In this document: in pieces, positions 4,446 through 5,748 of the stretch | Position numbering within the stretch: the first letter of the stretch is position 1 | Layout: each line of letters begins with the position of its first letter | Source of the DNA: Gammaproteobacteria bacterium | GTDB lineage: Bacteria > Pseudomonadota > Gammaproteobacteria > Pseudomonadales > GM7GCV1 | DNA length: 5,748 nt | Assembly: GCA_030830945.1 (NCBI GenBank) | Contig: JAURLY010000156.1 | Location: 1-5,748 of the forward strand | Reading direction: 5' to 3' | Notes under the pieces: model-generated | The model's database searches: none | What the model was told of the DNA's origin: nothing | Seen by the model: only the letters and a program-made list of their open reading frames with translations | Position numbers and translations under genes: made by a program

Positions 4446-5748
4446 ATGTCAAACAAGGAAGAAACCCAGGCCAACAGCGCCTATACCAAAGCGCAAACCA
4501 TTGGCCTTACTCTTGGCCCCTTGTTATTCCTTTGTACCCTGCTGCTGTTCAACCCTCCCGGCTTAAGTTTTGAGGCAAAAGCAGTGCTGGCAACCACCCT
4601 GTGGGTTGCCACCTGGTGGATCACTGAAGCCATTCCCATTCCCGCCACTTCGTTACTGCCAATTTTTTTACTGCCCATAACCGGCGCACTGGACAGTGGC
4701 ACGGTCACTTCCTCTTATGGCAACGACATTATTTATCTATTTCTGGGCGGCTTCTTTATTGCGACGGCCATGGAAAAATGGAATTTGCACAAACGTATGG
4801 CCCTTGCCATCATCGCTTTTGTGGGCACCAGCACGCAGCGCATCCTGTTGGGCTTTATGATTGCCACGGCATTCTTATCCATGTGGGTATCGAACACGGC
4901 GTCGGTCATGATGATGATTCCCATGGCGTTGGCGATCACCAAACAGGTCGGCAGTTCCCTTGAAGGTACCCCGGAGGCGGTCGACATCCCGGCATTCGAA
5001 AAAGCCCTGATTTTCGCCGTGGGTTACGCCGGGACAATCGGCGGTATGGGCACGCTCATCGGCACACCGCCAAATATCATTCTGGCGGCACAGGCGCGTG
5101 AGTTATTTGGTGTTGAAATTTCTTTTGCCAGCTGGATGTTAATCGGCGTACCCGTCGTTGTGACCTTGCTGGCAATTGCCTGGGTGTATCTTGGCCGCGT
5201 GGCTTTTCGCATGCGCATCAAAGGCATTCCCGGCGGTCGAGACCTGATTCAATCCGAACGCTCGGCGTTGGGCAAAATATCGTTTGAAGAGACCGTTGTG
5301 GCCTGCGTGTTTGGCTTCGCCGCCTTCATGTGGATCACTCGCGGCTTTCTTTGGTCCGAACTGGTGCCGGAAATCCGTGACGGCATGATCGCCGTACTCG
5401 CCGCCGTATTGTTGTTCCTAATACCCGCCAAATCCGGCACCAGCAACCGCATACTCGACTGGAAAGACTCCCGCAATATTCCCTGGGGCATACTGTTGTT
5501 GTTTGGGGGCGGTCTGGCGATAGCTGCAGGGTTTAGGGAAACAGGGCTGTCTGCCTGGATGGGAGAACAATTGACCGTGCTCGATAGCCTGCACATGGTG
5601 CTCATCATTAGCTGCGCCACCCTGATGATTCTGTTCCTCACCGAGATCACGTCCAATACCGCCACAGCAACCATGATCATTCCGGTGGTTGCTGCGTTGG
5701 CACTGGCGCTGAACATTCACCCGTTAGCACTGATGGTGTGCTGTGCCA
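4446..5748 (+). CDS. SLC13/DASS family sodium:dicarboxylate-type symporter (3' end outside window)
   Basis: This is an inner-membrane secondary transporter that probably takes up C4-dicarboxylates such as succinate, or related di- or tricarboxylates, with sodium. ATG 4446 has a ribosome binding site GAGGG at 4436-4440, 5 nt upstream. The frame runs 434 codons to the right edge without a stop, with alternating hydrophobic segments. Both family SNT signature motifs are present: S149-N150-T151 in MWVSNTASVMMM and S403-N404-T405 in TEITSNTATATM. These form the sodium and carboxylate sites in the V. cholerae homologue VcINDY, whose first motif lies at nearly the same position. GTLIGTPPN (202-210) and IPWGILLLFGGG (345-356) are further hallmarks. 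Compared with VcINDY (462 residues), about 50-60 C-terminal residues are probably missing. Substrate cannot be fixed from these motifs. The leader carries a possible Fur box and a weak promoter. Confidence 0.95.
   Translation, partial: MSNKEETQANSAYTKAQTIGLTLGPLLFLCTLLLFNPPGLSFEAKAVLATTLWVATWWITEAIPIPATSLLPIFLLPITGALDSGTVTSSYGNDIIYLFLGGFFIATAMEKWNLHKRMALAIIAFVGTSTQRILLGFMIATAFLSMWVSNTASVMMMIPMALAITKQVGSSLEGTPEAVDIPAFEKALIFAVGYAGTIGGMGTLIGTPPNIILAAQARELFGVEISFASWMLIGVPVVVTLLAIAWVYLGRVAFRMRIKGIPGGRDLIQSERSALGKISFEETVVACVFGFAAFMWITRGFLWSELVPEIRDGMIAVLAAVLLFLIPAKSGTSNRILDWKDSRNIPWGILLLFGGGLAIAAGFRETGLSAWMGEQLTVLDSLHMVLIISCATLMILFLTEITSNTATATMIIPVVAALALALNIHPLALMVCCA

Noticed and set aside
5249..5716. 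Minus-strand ORF of 155 codons
   Set aside because: It lies opposite the DASS transporter, whose plus-strand frame carries the SNT motif and transmembrane segments; the minus-strand product looks like low-information sequence.

Overview
The window comes from a gammaproteobacterial chromosome. The evidence is the gene order dnaG-rpoD, which is the 3' part of the macromolecular-synthesis operon rpsU-dnaG-rpoD, and a 619-residue RpoD with the long non-conserved region typical of that class. Moderate GC and the general look of the proteins would fit a marine lineage, but this placement is inference. Most of the window is ordinary core genome. I see no mobile genes, CRISPR array, defence genes or biosynthetic cluster.

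Layout: (1) positions 2-1276, the C-terminal two thirds of DNA primase DnaG, cut by the left edge. (2) A 178-bp gap holding a heat-shock-type (sigma-32-like) promoter and, just downstream, a perfect TATAAT -10 element. (3) rpoD, 1455-3314, the housekeeping sigma factor, closed by a strong terminator next to a perfect 10-bp tandem repeat. (4) A small exported protein of unknown function, best started at GTG 3477, followed by a hairpin without a U tract and then an intrinsic terminator. (5) A roughly 215-bp non-coding stretch whose right half is a candidate structured, repeat-like element ending 10 bp before the next gene. (6) A tRNA gene with a CAU anticodon, 4143-4219, best read as the minor tRNA-Ile2 (AUA decoding) and not as tRNA-Met. 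(7) A 226-bp leader with a possible Fur box, a weak promoter and an inverted repeat. (8) From 4446 to the right edge, a sodium-coupled dicarboxylate-type transporter of the SLC13/DASS family, read by eye as one uninterrupted frame with no stop before the edge.

The genes fall into three independent parts. DnaG (priming of replication) and RpoD (global transcription initiation) share the macromolecular-synthesis operon, with rpoD also able to be driven from the gap promoters, probably including under heat stress. The small exported protein stands alone between two terminators. The tRNA and the transporter are separate transcription units. The points most worth checking are the sigma-32-like promoter in front of rpoD, the possible Fur box in front of the DASS transporter, the structured element before the tRNA, and the uncharacterised small exported protein.
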